Positions 1 to 8,511 of a DNA stretch of 64,000 nucleotides are shown here, one piece after another; position 1 is the first letter of the stretch; the number at the start of each line of letters is the position of its first letter. The stretch is from Paractinoplanes toevensis. Lineage in GTDB: Bacteria; Actinomycetota; Actinomycetes; Mycobacteriales; Micromonosporaceae. The notes beneath the pieces were generated by a model that saw only the letters and a program-made list of their open reading frames with translations, did no database searches and was not told the DNA's origin. Location of the stretch: the NCBI RefSeq assembly GCF_018332695.1, contig NZ_BOQN01000033.1, positions 1 through 64,000 of the forward strand. Reading direction: 5' to 3'. The position numbers were made by a program, and so were the translations under genes.

Positions 1-339
1 AACCACTGGTTGAGCCCAAGGTCCGCGCGGCAACTCGACAAGGTCGAGTCGGGCCGAGTCGCCGGTGGGGCATATATGCGGCATGTCATGGTTCTCGGCG
101 ACGGTCCGGCTCACGATGTGGAAGCGATGTCCACGCAGCAGGACCGGCGCCGGGATGCGAGACTGTCGCCCAGTATCCGAGACCTTGGGCAACTATCCGG
201 GAGGCCTCGCGTAGGCGCCACCGGGGGCCCGGTTGCGTTGCACGCGACGGCGGGCCGGCCCTGCGGACTGCGGATTCCACACGGGTCTTCCGGGTCGCCG
301 GTTTCGTCGACCGGACACCCGGCATTCCGGCGAACGCGT
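1..339. other. No confident gene
   Basis: Open frames cross this stretch on both strands, but none gives a protein with recognisable motifs, and the long ones continue as antisense frames of the patatin-like gene at 340. A minus-strand frame starting with ATG near 108 runs off the window edge and could be the N-terminus of a truncated gene, but its sequence is not distinctive. Confidence 0.4.
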
Positions 340-1173
340 CTATCCGTGCCAGACCGCGTCTACCTCTGGGGCGACTCGGCGGCCCTGGGCTATGGCCGCC
401 TCGATGGCCGGCTCCCACCGGGCGGCGTCGAAGACGTTCGGGCCCAGGGCTTTCAGAGCCTCCTCGTCGGGGGCGATCAGGGCGACCTTCGAACGCTGCC
501 GTAGGGCGTCGATCTCGGCGGTCGGGGCGCCGTGCATGCGGACCGGCGCGAGCGGCGCCAGGACCACGATCCGGGACGCCTCCGATGCCAGGTCGGCGTT
601 GGTGCCGGAGCGGACGCCGCCGTCCATGTAGCGGCTGCCGTCGACCGTTACCGGCGGGAAGATGCACGGCACCGCGCAGCTGGCCGCGACCGCGCGGTCG
701 AGTGGCACGCCGGACGCGCGGTCCCACACCACCGGGGTGCCGGTGGCGGCATCGACCGCGGTGATCAGCAGCGGCCGGGCCGGCCACTCGAACAGTGGCA
801 GGCGCCGGGTCAGCAGCGCGACGTAGGCCGCCTCCGTCACCACGTCGGCGGCCAGGGCCAGTTCGCCCACCTCGGCCCGGATGCCGGCCGGATCCCGGCT
901 CTCGTCGGTGAGCACCGCGTAGGCGCGGGAGCCACGCTGCCAGTCCGGCTCGATCGGCGGGTCCGACTCGCCCATCTGTGCCTCCATGCGCACGGCGTCG
1001 GCGAGGTCGATGTCGCCCGCGACGACGGCGCCGGCGATCGAGCCGGCCGAGGTGCCGACCACCAGGCCGGCCGTGGTCAGGTCGACGCCCGCGTCGCGCA
1101 GGCCGGTCAGCAGTCCGAGATGCCAGGCGATGCCGGTGATGCCACCGGCGCCCAGAACCAGAGCGGTGTCCAT
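340..1173 (-). CDS. Patatin-like phospholipase family protein
   Basis: A 277-aa patatin-fold acyl hydrolase, predicted to release fatty acids from lipids by a Ser-Asp dyad. The N-terminus has the glycine-rich oxyanion segment (LGAGGITG, residues 7-14), the nucleophile elbow GTSAG is at 40-44 (Ser42), and the dyad aspartate is in the DGG motif (Asp184). No signal peptide or membrane segment is visible, so it is probably cytosolic. Length matches small bacterial patatins. It is transcribed leftward, as is the RmlB-like gene upstream, 43 nt away. Family assignment is firm; the substrate cannot be read from the sequence. Confidence 0.88.
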   Translation of the reverse strand: MDTALVLGAGGITGIAWHLGLLTGLRDAGVDLTTAGLVVGTSAGSIAGAVVAGDIDLADAVRMEAQMGESDPPIEPDWQRGSRAYAVLTDESRDPAGIRAEVGELALAADVVTEAAYVALLTRRLPLFEWPARPLLITAVDAATGTPVVWDRASGVPLDRAVAASCAVPCIFPPVTVDGSRYMDGGVRSGTNADLASEASRIVVLAPLAPVRMHGAPTAEIDALRQRSKVALIAPDEEALKALGPNVFDAARWEPAIEAAIAQGRRVAPEVDAVWHG

Positions 1174-1216
1174 GGATCAATGGGTAGCACGTCCGGCCCA
1201 AATGGGCGCAGCCGGG

Positions 1217-2143
1217 TCATTCGGACTGCAGGGCGCGCCACCAGGTGGGGTTCGCGCGGTACCAGGCGATCGTGGTGGCCAGGCCGGAGCTGAACTCGAT
1301 GCGGGGGCGCCAGCCGAGCTCGCGGCGGATCTTGTCGTCGTCGAGGGCCCGGCGGTGGTCGCCGGTCTTGTGGCCGGGGGTCGCGGTTACGTGGTCCCAG
1401 GTCAGGTCGAGCTCGGCCAGGATCAGGCCGGTCAGGTCGCGTTCGGTCAGCTCCACCGTGCCGGCCACGTGGTAGATCTCGCCGGGGCGGCCCTCCAGCA
1501 GGGCCAGGGCGATGCCGTGGCAGTGGTCGTCGACGTGCAGCCAGTCGCGCACCCGGCCGCCGTCGCCGCTCAGCGGGGCCGCCCGCCCGTCCAGCAGGGC
1601 CGTCACGAGCCTCGGGATGGTCCGGCCGGGGTGTTGGTAGGGGCCGTAGTTGTCGCTGCCGCGGGTCACCACGACGGGCAGGCCGTGGGTGCAGTGGTAG
1701 GCGAGGGCCATCAGGTCGGCGCCGGCCCGGGCGGCGGCCGCGGGAGTGGTGGGGGTGAGCGGGGAGCGTTCGGTCCAGGCGCCGCTGTCGATCGAGCCGT
1801 AGACGTCACCGGTGGAGACGTGCACGAAACGGGCGATGTCCAGCCGGTGGGCGGCTTCGAGAAGCACCTCGATGCCGGTCACACCGGCGGCGGCGAAGTG
1901 CACCACGGCGTCGTGCCCGCGCAGGGCGGCGCCGACCACGGGAGCGTCGGACGCGTCGGCCGGGACGAAATCGAGCCGCTTGCTCTCGGCGACGGGGCCC
2001 AGGTTGGCGAAGTTCCCCGCGTACGCCATCTTGTCCAGGACCGTGACCGAGGCACCCTCCAGGCCCGGCAGACGGTCCGCGAGGACCGCCCGCACGAAGT
2101 GCGAGCCGATGAAGCCGGCGCCGCCGGTGACCAAGAGGTTCAT
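1217..2143 (-). CDS. NAD-dependent epimerase/dehydratase, RmlB-like with degenerate catalytic site
   Basis: A 308-aa extended short-chain dehydrogenase resembling dTDP-glucose 4,6-dehydratase. The Rossmann motif TGGAGFIG is at residues 6-13, and a C-terminal RmlB-like stretch (NYGPYQHPG, about 165-173) is kept. I start it at ATG 2143 because the motif begins five residues later; the frame extends further upstream, but without homology. The YxxxK active site is AAAAR (135-139), the TDEVYG dehydratase motif is TGDVYG (111-116), and the AAESHVD segment is shortened. The protein may therefore bind nucleotide sugar without classical dehydratase chemistry. A TAAACT hexamer lies 10 nt before the start. 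It is divergent from pafA. Confidence 0.82.
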   Translation of the reverse strand: MNLLVTGGAGFIGSHFVRAVLADRLPGLEGASVTVLDKMAYAGNFANLGPVAESKRLDFVPADASDAPVVGAALRGHDAVVHFAAAGVTGIEVLLEAAHRLDIARFVHVSTGDVYGSIDSGAWTERSPLTPTTPAAAARAGADLMALAYHCTHGLPVVVTRGSDNYGPYQHPGRTIPRLVTALLDGRAAPLSGDGGRVRDWLHVDDHCHGIALALLEGRPGEIYHVAGTVELTERDLTGLILAELDLTWDHVTATPGHKTGDHRRALDDDKIRRELGWRPRIEFSSGLATTIAWYRANPTWWRALQSE

Positions 2144-2259
2144 CGCACCGGCGAGTTTAGCCGGGCCGGCCTGGCCGGCACCCGATCCGGTGAGCTGGCG
2201 CGGACGCGCAGTGCCGGGGAATGCGCGGCTGGTGACTGCCAATGGGTGCCGGATGAGGC

Positions 2260-2265
2260 TAGTGT
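2260..2265 (+). promoter_or_regulatory. Leaderless-type -10 hexamer of pafA
   Basis: TAGTGT lies 6 nt before the pafA ATG with no Shine-Dalgarno sequence between. This matches the TANNNT -10 element placed to start transcription at or next to the start codon. Inferred, not mapped. Confidence 0.5.
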
Positions 2266-2271
2266 TTCGTC

Positions 2272-3630
2272 ATGGAACGGCGAATTTTCGGCCTCGAGAC
2301 CGAGTACGGAGTCACGTGTACTTATCGGGGGCAGCGGCGGCTGTCACCGGACGAGGTGGCTCGCTACCTGTTCCGCCGAGTGGTGTCCTGGGGGCGCAGC
2401 AGCAACGTCTTCCTTCGCAACGGTGCCCGTCTCTACCTCGATGTCGGCTCGCACCCTGAGTACGCAACGCCCGAGTGTGACTCGGTCACCGATCTGGTGG
2501 CGCACGACCGGGCCGGCGAGCGGATCCTGGAGGGTCTGCTGGTCGATGCCGAGAAGCGGCTGCACGACGAGGGGATCGCGGGCGAGATCTACTTGTTCAA
2601 GAACAACACCGACTCGGCCGGTAACTCGTACGGCTGCCACGAGAACTACCTCGTCAGTCGGCACGGAGAGTTCGGGCGGCTCGCCGACGTGCTCATCCCG
2701 TTCCTGGTCACCCGGCAGTTGATCTGCGGTGCCGGCAAGGTTCTGCAGACGCCGCGGGGTGCCGTGTTCTGCCTGTCCCAGCGGGCCGAGCACATCTGGG
2801 AGGGCGTCTCCAGCGCCACCACCCGGTCCCGGCCGATCATCAACACCCGCGACGAGCCGCATGCCGACGCCGAGCGTTACCGGCGGCTGCACGTGATCGT
2901 CGGCGACTCCAACATGAACGAGGTCACCACCCTGCTCAAGGTGGGCTCGGCCGACATCGTCCTGCGGATGATCGAGGCGGGCGTGGTCATGCGCGACCTG
3001 TCGCTGGAAAACCCGATCCGGGCGATCCGTGAGGTCAGCCACGACGTCACCGGCCGTCGCAAGATCCGCCTGGCCAACAACAAAGAGGTCAGCGCGCTGG
3101 AGATCCAGCAGGAATACCTGGCGAAGGCGACCGAGTTCGTCGAGCGGCGCGGCGGCGACCAGACCGCCAAGCGGGTCGTCGAGCTGTGGGGCCGGGTGCT
3201 CAACGCGGTCGAGAGCGGCAACCTCGACACGGTCTCCCGCGAGATCGACTGGGTGTCGAAGTACAAGCTGATCGAGAAATACCAGGCGAAGCACGAGATC
3301 CCGATGTCGCACCCGCGCATCGCGCAGCTCGACCTGGCCTACCACGACGTGCGCCGCGGCCGCGGGCTGTACGCCCTGATGGAGAAGCGCAAGCAGGTCG
3401 ACCGGATCGCCAACGACCTGGAGATCTTCGAGGCCAAGGAGACGCCGCCGCAGACCACCCGGGCCCGGCTGCGCGGCGAGTTCATCAAGCACGCGCAGGA
3501 GAAGCGCCGCGACTTCACCGTCGACTGGGTGCACCTGAAGCTGAACGACCAGGCGCAGCGCACGGTGCTGTGCAAGGACCCGTTCCGCGCCTACGACGAG
3601 CGGGTCGAGCGGCTGATCGCCAGCATGTGA
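2272..3630 (+). CDS. pafA: Pup--protein ligase PafA
   Basis: A 452-aa Pup ligase that uses ATP to attach the C-terminal glutamate of Pup to lysines of target proteins, marking them for the actinobacterial proteasome. The glutamine-synthetase-like fold opens with [14 protein letters not shown], whose glutamates match the ATP/Mg-binding strand. Family segments such as [22 protein letters not shown] (about 47-68), the [17 protein letters not shown] region and a C-terminal domain ending ERLIASM are all present, and the length is standard. The usual partners (pup, prcB, prcA, mpa/arc, dop) are not in this window; upstream lies a divergent RmlB-like gene instead. The start is fixed by the conserved N-terminus and the hexamer 6 nt upstream. 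Confidence 0.97.
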   Translation: MERRIFGLETEYGVTCTYRGQRRLSPDEVARYLFRRVVSWGRSSNVFLRNGARLYLDVGSHPEYATPECDSVTDLVAHDRAGERILEGLLVDAEKRLHDEGIAGEIYLFKNNTDSAGNSYGCHENYLVSRHGEFGRLADVLIPFLVTRQLICGAGKVLQTPRGAVFCLSQRAEHIWEGVSSATTRSRPIINTRDEPHADAERYRRLHVIVGDSNMNEVTTLLKVGSADIVLRMIEAGVVMRDLSLENPIRAIREVSHDVTGRRKIRLANNKEVSALEIQQEYLAKATEFVERRGGDQTAKRVVELWGRVLNAVESGNLDTVSREIDWVSKYKLIEKYQAKHEIPMSHPRIAQLDLAYHDVRRGRGLYALMEKRKQVDRIANDLEIFEAKETPPQTTRARLRGEFIKHAQEKRRDFTVDWVHLKLNDQAQRTVLCKDPFRAYDERVERLIASM

Positions 3631-3653
3631 CCGCGGTTTAGGCTGGTCGGGTC

Positions 3654-3845
3654 ATGACTGAGCCCGACCAGCCCGAACGCACCGCGGAAGACGTCGCGTG
3701 GGGCCGCCTGCAGCGGCGCCGCGACCGCATCCGGGCCGAGGTCCGCCGCAACCGCGCCGGCGGCCACCGCATCCCGACCTGGGTCCTGGCCGCCGTGCTG
3801 GGTGTCTTCCTGCTCGGCTGGCTGGCGTTGATCTTGAAAAGCTGA
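3654..3845 (+). CDS. Small single-pass membrane protein
   Basis: A 63-aa protein with a charged, arginine-rich N-terminal half (about 1-40) and one C-terminal transmembrane helix (about 42-61) ending in LKS. It begins 23 nt after pafA, with a TAGGCT hexamer at 3639-3644, 9 nt before the ATG, so it could have its own leaderless promoter. I do not recognise a named family. Its position just behind pafA suggests a link to the Pup ligase locus, but only by context. Confidence 0.65.
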   Translation: MTEPDQPERTAEDVAWGRLQRRRDRIRAEVRRNRAGGHRIPTWVLAAVLGVFLLGWLALILKS

Positions 3846-3910
3846 GCGGCAACCGAACCGCAACCGGTGAACACCGGGGTTCGCTACCGGGTGCCGGTGT
3901 CATTGACCGG

Positions 3911-5392
3911 ATGAGCGGGCGAGGCTGGAAGATATACGCGGCGATCGCCGTCGCGGTCATCGCCGGGTACCAGCTCATCCCGGCCGACGGCTGGTGGGAG
4001 AGCGGCTGGCAGACGGCCGTCGGCTGTCTCGGCGTGGCCGGCATCCTGATCGGCGCGCACCGCCTGCCACGCCGCGACCGGCTGCCCTGGTGGTGTTTCG
4101 CGTTCGGGATCGGCGCCAACGTCACCGGCATCCCGGTCTCGATCTACTGCTCCGAGGTAGCCGGCTGGGACAGCATGCCCAGCCTCTCGGATCCGTTGTT
4201 CCTGCTGCTCTACCCGGCCTGCGGGGTCGGGTTGGCGTTGCTGATCCGGCGCCGGGAGCCGCGCGGCAACTGGACGGCGCTGGTCGACGTCCTGACCATC
4301 ACGACCGGGGTGGGTCTGCTCGCCTGGGTCTACGTGATCGAACCGGTCACGGCGGGCCAGGACATCGACATGCTGGGGCGGGGCGTGCAGGCCGCGTACC
4401 CGATCGGTGATCTGCTGCTGCTCGCTCTGATGACCCGGTTGCTGCGCGGCGGCGGCAGCCGCGGCGCGCCGTTCTGGTGGATCACCGCCTCGCTCGGCGC
4501 GTTCCTGCTCGGCGACATCGCCTGGGTGGTGATCGGCGACCTGGGCACGGTCGGCGCCGAGCTGGAGGCCACCCAATGGGTGCACCGCTCGATCGACATG
4601 GTGTTCCTCGCCGCGTTCGTGCTGTTCGGCATCGGTGCGCTGCATGCGAAGGCCAAGGACGTGGGGGCCGCGAACGCGTTGCAGCCGGCCCGGCTCGGCC
4701 GGATCCAGCTGGCGTTGCTCACCGCCGCGTCGCTGGTCGCGCCCGGGTTGCTGGCGCTGCAGCTGCATCAGGGCCACGGCCGCGTCGCCAACGGCACGGC
4801 CATCACGATCTGTTGCACCACGCTGTTCCTGCTCGTGGTGATCCGGATGGCGCAGCTGGTGCGGGAGATCGAACAGCAGGCCGCACGGGTGGCCGAGATG
4901 GCCCGCCAGGACGAGCTGACCGGTCTGCCCAACCGTCGGGCCTGGAACGACGAGCTGCCCAGGGCCCTCGATGCCGCCCGTCGCGACGGCCGGGCGATCA
5001 GCGTCGCGGTGCTCGACCTCGACCTGTTCAAGCAGTACAACGACGCGCACGGCCACCCGGCCGGGGACCGCCTGCTCAAGGAGTCGTCGGCGGCCTGGTA
5101 CGGCGCGCTTCGCCGGGTCGACCTGCTGGCCCGTTACGGCGGCGAGGAGTTCGTGGCGCTGCTGCCCGGTGCGGACGCCGAGGAGGCGAGTGCGGTGCTG
5201 GAACGGGCTCTGCGGGCCACCCCGGGCGGCCAGACGTTCTCGGCCGGGATCGCGGTCTGGGATCACACCGAGACGAGCGACCAACTTGTCCAGCGGGCCG
5301 ACGAGGCGCTCTACGCGGCGAAGGCGGCCGGCCGCAACCGGATCATGGCGTCAGCAGCGACGCCGCATGCCGTCCCGCCGCTGCCGCGGTGA
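3911..5392 (+). CDS. Membrane-bound diguanylate cyclase (GGDEF)
   Basis: A 493-aa protein predicted to make cyclic di-GMP from two GTP. The N-terminal ~330 residues form about eight to ten hydrophobic segments, a membrane sensor of unnamed type, followed by a short linker and a GGDEF domain. The active-site motif is GGEEF at 410-414, and an allosteric I-site RxxD (RRVD, 401-404) sits exactly five residues before it, so both activity and product inhibition look intact. The DELTGLPNRR signature is also present. I start at ATG 3911; the frame continues upstream only as a shadow of the preceding gene. Its last 50 nt overlap the convergent DUF3866 gene. Confidence 0.9.
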   Translation: MSGRGWKIYAAIAVAVIAGYQLIPADGWWESGWQTAVGCLGVAGILIGAHRLPRRDRLPWWCFAFGIGANVTGIPVSIYCSEVAGWDSMPSLSDPLFLLLYPACGVGLALLIRRREPRGNWTALVDVLTITTGVGLLAWVYVIEPVTAGQDIDMLGRGVQAAYPIGDLLLLALMTRLLRGGGSRGAPFWWITASLGAFLLGDIAWVVIGDLGTVGAELEATQWVHRSIDMVFLAAFVLFGIGALHAKAKDVGAANALQPARLGRIQLALLTAASLVAPGLLALQLHQGHGRVANGTAITICCTTLFLLVVIRMAQLVREIEQQAARVAEMARQDELTGLPNRRAWNDELPRALDAARRDGRAISVAVLDLDLFKQYNDAHGHPAGDRLLKESSAAWYGALRRVDLLARYGGEEFVALLPGADAEEASAVLERALRATPGGQTFSAGIAVWDHTETSDQLVQRADEALYAAKAAGRNRIMASAATPHAVPPLPR

Positions 5393-6428
5393 GGAAGTAG
5401 GCGCGGTCCTGGTCCAGGCCGCGGCCCATGGTGGACAGGCCGACCGGCGATTTTCGCAGGGCTTCGTCGAGGCCGTCGGCCGGGACGCGGACCAGGCGGT
5501 GCCGCTCGGCGAGCGGCGCGAGCGCCGCATCGACCACCGCGGCCAGGGCGGGGTCCAGGCCGTCCGGCACCGGCAGGTCGGCGGGGAGCAGGGCCACTTT
5601 TCCGTACGCGGTGAGCGAGTGATGCGATACGCCCCGGTGCCGGGGCCGGCCGTCGCCGTCGGAGACGCGCAGCGAGCCGACCGGACGCCCGCCCAGGGTG
5701 CCGATCGCGTTGATCGCCTCGCCCAGCGCCACCCCGGAGAAGCCCCAGGTGGTGCCGGTGCCGAGGTTGCCGGGGCCCTGCGCCACCACGGTGATGTCGG
5801 CGCCCAGCACGTGCCGGCAGGCGAGCAACCCGGTGTGCACGGTGCTCGCCTCGAGGTCACCGCCGAACGCCTGGCCGGTGGTGACCGTGCCGGCCAGGTG
5901 GTCACGCAGCCCGTCCAGGGTGCGGGAGAACCACGCCGGTAGCGCTCCGCCGTCGGTCATGACGTACGCGACCCTGGCTGTCGAATTGTCGGCCCGGATG
6001 CCGGCCAGGATGGCCGGCAGGGCCGAATGCAGGTCCGCGGTGACCACCGGCATGCCGTCGAGGGACTCGGCGGCGGCCATCACCGCGCGATGCGGGGAGG
6101 CCTCCTCGTCGACGCCGAGCAGGATCGGCTGCAGGGGCGTGTACCGGGCTTTCACCAGGTGACCGGCGTCGCGGGTGGCGCCGTCGTCGACCGGGTCGGG
6201 CGGCAGCCGGTCGGGCAGCGCCACCACCAGGGCGTACCCGCCGGTGCCCAGGCCCATCACCAGCGCGCCCACATTGAGCAGCACCCGGTCGCCGGGCTCG
6301 GGCTCGCCGACCAGCTCGGGATAGGCGAGCGCGCGCAGTTCCTGATCGCCGACCGTCACCGCAAGCTCGACCGCGCCCCGCCACCGTCGCCGAATTGCCC
6401 GAACTGTCCCGGACCGCCATCGCACCAT
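5343..6428 (-). CDS. DUF3866 family protein
   Basis: A 361-aa protein matching the actinobacterial DUF3866 family, of unknown function. The recognisable features are the N-terminal beta-rich segment with LAYPELVGEP, a central GVDEEASPHRAV segment, a nucleotide-binding-like VMTDGGALPAWFS stretch, and a conserved glycine-rich GPGNLGTGTTWGFSG segment. I start at ATG 6428. A TAGCCT hexamer (6437-6442, minus strand) lies 8 nt before it, overlapping the stop codon of the upstream transporter, so a leaderless start is plausible. The 3' end overlaps the convergent diguanylate cyclase gene. Family recognition is fair; no activity can be assigned. Confidence 0.78.
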   Translation of the reverse strand: MVRWRSGTVRAIRRRWRGAVELAVTVGDQELRALAYPELVGEPEPGDRVLLNVGALVMGLGTGGYALVVALPDRLPPDPVDDGATRDAGHLVKARYTPLQPILLGVDEEASPHRAVMAAAESLDGMPVVTADLHSALPAILAGIRADNSTARVAYVMTDGGALPAWFSRTLDGLRDHLAGTVTTGQAFGGDLEASTVHTGLLACRHVLGADITVVAQGPGNLGTGTTWGFSGVALGEAINAIGTLGGRPVGSLRVSDGDGRPRHRGVSHHSLTAYGKVALLPADLPVPDGLDPALAAVVDAALAPLAERHRLVRVPADGLDEALRKSPVGLSTMGRGLDQDRAYFLTAAAAGRHAASLLTP

Positions 6429-6439
6429 GACCGGCGAGG

Positions 6440-7483
6440 CTACTCGACGCCGCCGTTGAGATGGTTGCTGCCGGCCTTCCCGCGCGTCGGATCCAGGAAG
6501 ACGTACCGGATGCCGGGGTAGCGGGTGCGCAACCGGCGTTCGGCCTCGTCGGACGCCTCCTCGATCTCCCCGCCGCTCACGTCGTCGTCGAAGTCGACCT
6601 TGGCGGCGACCAGGATGTCGCCCGGCCCGAGCTGCATGGTCAGCAGCGTCGGGACCGCCACCACGATCGGGATGCTGTTCAGGTCCTCCTGGATCAGCTG
6701 GTGCATCCGGCGCGGCACCGAGCGGCCGACCAGCAGCGACGCGTTGCTGTGCGCGAGGATCGCGGCGACCAGGAACAGCAGGACGCCGATCGCGATCGAG
6801 CTGATGCCGTCCCACACCTCGTCGCCGGTCATCTGGGTGAGCCCGAGGCCGAGCCCAGCCAGGATCAGGCCGATCAGGGCGGCCGAGTCCTCGAAGTAGA
6901 CGGCCTTCACCGTGGTGTCCGGGGTCAGCCGCAGGAACCGCGACCGGGTCACGCCCCAGCGCCGCGACTCCCCGGCGACCTGGCGCTGGGCGCGCAGGAA
7001 CGAGGTGCCCTCGGCCACGAAGGAGATCGCCAGCACCAGGTACGACCAGAGGAACTCGCCGCTCTTCTCGTCGGCCACGATACTGGTGATGCCGTGGTAG
7101 ATCGAGAATCCGGCGCCGCCGACGAAGGTGAACAGGGCGGCGATGAACGCCCAGACGAAACTCTCCTTGCCGTACCCGAACGGGTGTTCCTCGTCGGCCG
7201 GTTGGCGGCCGCGCACCAGCGCGACGTAGAGGAAGACCTCGGTGATCGTGTCGGCCAGCGAGTGGACCGCCTCGGACAGCATCGCGGCCGAGCCGGAGAA
7301 CAGGCCCGCCACCAGCTTCGCGATGGCGATCGCGAGGTTGGCCGCGCCGGCCAGGATGACCGTGCCGATGCTCTCGCTGCCCTCGGTGTCTGCTTCGCCG
7401 GCGGCCAGTGGTTCGGCCGCGGCCAGGCCGACCGGTGCCTCTTCTTCAGATGTCACGACACCATCCTTCTCCAGGCTGGTCAC
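6440..7483 (-). CDS. Cation diffusion facilitator (CDF) family transporter
   Basis: A 347-aa divalent metal/proton antiporter-type efflux protein, probably for Zn, Fe or Mn. It has six membrane segments, the helix-2 metal-site motif SEAVHSLADT, the FEDSAALIG motif in helix 5, and a C-terminal cytosolic CDF domain (about 260-340). An acidic tail of about 35 residues precedes helix 1. The track start is GTG 7483; a second GTG nine codons in (VTSEEE) follows an AAGG-containing sequence and may be the true start. The gene is immediately upstream of DUF3866 on the same strand (11 nt) and divergent from pafB. Confidence 0.88.
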   Translation of the reverse strand: MTSLEKDGVVTSEEEAPVGLAAAEPLAAGEADTEGSESIGTVILAGAANLAIAIAKLVAGLFSGSAAMLSEAVHSLADTITEVFLYVALVRGRQPADEEHPFGYGKESFVWAFIAALFTFVGGAGFSIYHGITSIVADEKSGEFLWSYLVLAISFVAEGTSFLRAQRQVAGESRRWGVTRSRFLRLTPDTTVKAVYFEDSAALIGLILAGLGLGLTQMTGDEVWDGISSIAIGVLLFLVAAILAHSNASLLVGRSVPRRMHQLIQEDLNSIPIVVAVPTLLTMQLGPGDILVAAKVDFDDDVSGGEIEEASDEAERRLRTRYPGIRYVFLDPTRGKAGSNHLNGGVE

Positions 7484-7510
7484 GAATAACCGTCGGGGCG
7501 TGCAGGCTGC

Positions 7511-7516
7511 TAGCGT
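7511..7516 (+). promoter_or_regulatory. Leaderless-type -10 hexamer of pafB
   Basis: TAGCGT lies 8 nt before the chosen GTG start of pafB, with no Shine-Dalgarno sequence between. Inferred from position only. Confidence 0.45.
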
Positions 7517-7524
7517 TGCGTCTC

Positions 7525-8511
7525 GTGTCGCGCACCCGCACCGAGCGCCTGGTCAATCTGGTGATCTGCCTGCTGTCCACCCGGAGGTTCCTGACCGCCG
7601 CGCAGATCGCCGCGACCGTGCCCGGTTACGAGCACGACCCCGAGGACCCCCGCGACCACGAAGCCTTCCAGCGCAAGTTCGAGCGGGACAAGGCCGAGCT
7701 GCGCGAGCTCGGCGTGCCCCTCGAGACCGGTACGGCGAGCGTCTTCGACCAGGAGCCCGGCTACCGCATCGCGCACCGTGAGTACGCATTGCCGGACATC
7801 ATCCTCGAGCCCGACGAGGCCGCCGCGGTGGGCATCGCGGCCCGCCTCTGGCAGCACGCCGGCCTCGCCGCCGCCGCGTCGTCCGGGCTGGCCAAGCTGC
7901 GGGCGGCCGGGGTCGAGGTCGACCCGCAGGCCACCCTCGGCGTCGAGCCGGTGGTCACCGTCGACCCGGCGTTCGGGCCGCTGACCAACGCGGCGCGGGA
8001 CCGGCGGGCGGTCACGTTCAGCTACCGGGTGCCGGAGGTCGACGACGCGGCCACCCGCCGTCTCGAACCGTGGGGCGTGGTCTGCTGGCGCGGCCGGTGG
8101 TATGTGGTGGGTCACGACCGCGACCGCGACGCCACCCGGTGCTTCCGGCTCTCCCGCATCGTCGGCAACGTGCGCCCGGTAGGCCGGCCCGGCGCGTTCA
8201 CCCCGCCGGCCCAGGTCGACCTGATCAGTCACGTCTCCGGCTGGGACGGCCGCACCCCGTGGACCGGCCAGGCCTCGGTGGTGGCCAAGCCCGGCAAGGC
8301 CGCCGGCCTGCGCCGATGGGCGGTCGAGACGCTGCCGGGTCCGGAGGGCGACAAGCTGACCCTTCCGTACGCGGACGCGGAACGGCTCGCCGCCACCATC
8401 GCCGGCTACGGGCCGGACGTCCGGGTCGAGGGACCGCCGGAGGTGCGCGAGGCCGTGATCCAGCTGCTCAAGGAGGTCATGACGAGGCACGACGGCGTGG
8501 TTGCGGCATGA
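7525..8511 (+). CDS. pafB: WYL-domain transcriptional regulator PafB
   Basis: A 328-aa HTH-WYL protein. In mycobacteria PafB and PafC act together to activate the RecA/LexA-independent DNA damage response; both genes are here in order. The N-terminus is a winged helix (about 1-70, TERLVNLVICLLSTRRFLTA), followed by a WYL domain around 140-240 with the ligand-type pattern GRWYVVGHDRDRDATRCFRLSRI split over strands, and a C-terminal WCX-like extension. I chose GTG 7525 because the conserved N-terminus begins there and a TAGCGT element lies upstream; TTG 7516 is an alternative. It overlaps pafC by 4 nt (ATGA). Confidence 0.92.
   Translation: MSRTRTERLVNLVICLLSTRRFLTAAQIAATVPGYEHDPEDPRDHEAFQRKFERDKAELRELGVPLETGTASVFDQEPGYRIAHREYALPDIILEPDEAAAVGIAARLWQHAGLAAAASSGLAKLRAAGVEVDPQATLGVEPVVTVDPAFGPLTNAARDRRAVTFSYRVPEVDDAATRRLEPWGVVCWRGRWYVVGHDRDRDATRCFRLSRIVGNVRPVGRPGAFTPPAQVDLISHVSGWDGRTPWTGQASVVAKPGKAAGLRRWAVETLPGPEGDKLTLPYADAERLAATIAGYGPDVRVEGPPEVREAVIQLLKEVMTRHDGVVAA

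Noticed and set aside
86..1201. A 371-aa minus-strand frame, full of Arg, Gly and Pro, over the patatin-like gene.
   Set aside because: Composition is that of an out-of-frame read of high-GC coding DNA, and the alternative frame has clear patatin motifs.
5343..5392. Possible annotation conflict between overlapping convergent genes.
   Set aside because: Both proteins keep family-typical ends; a 50-nt convergent overlap is acceptable in such compact DNA.
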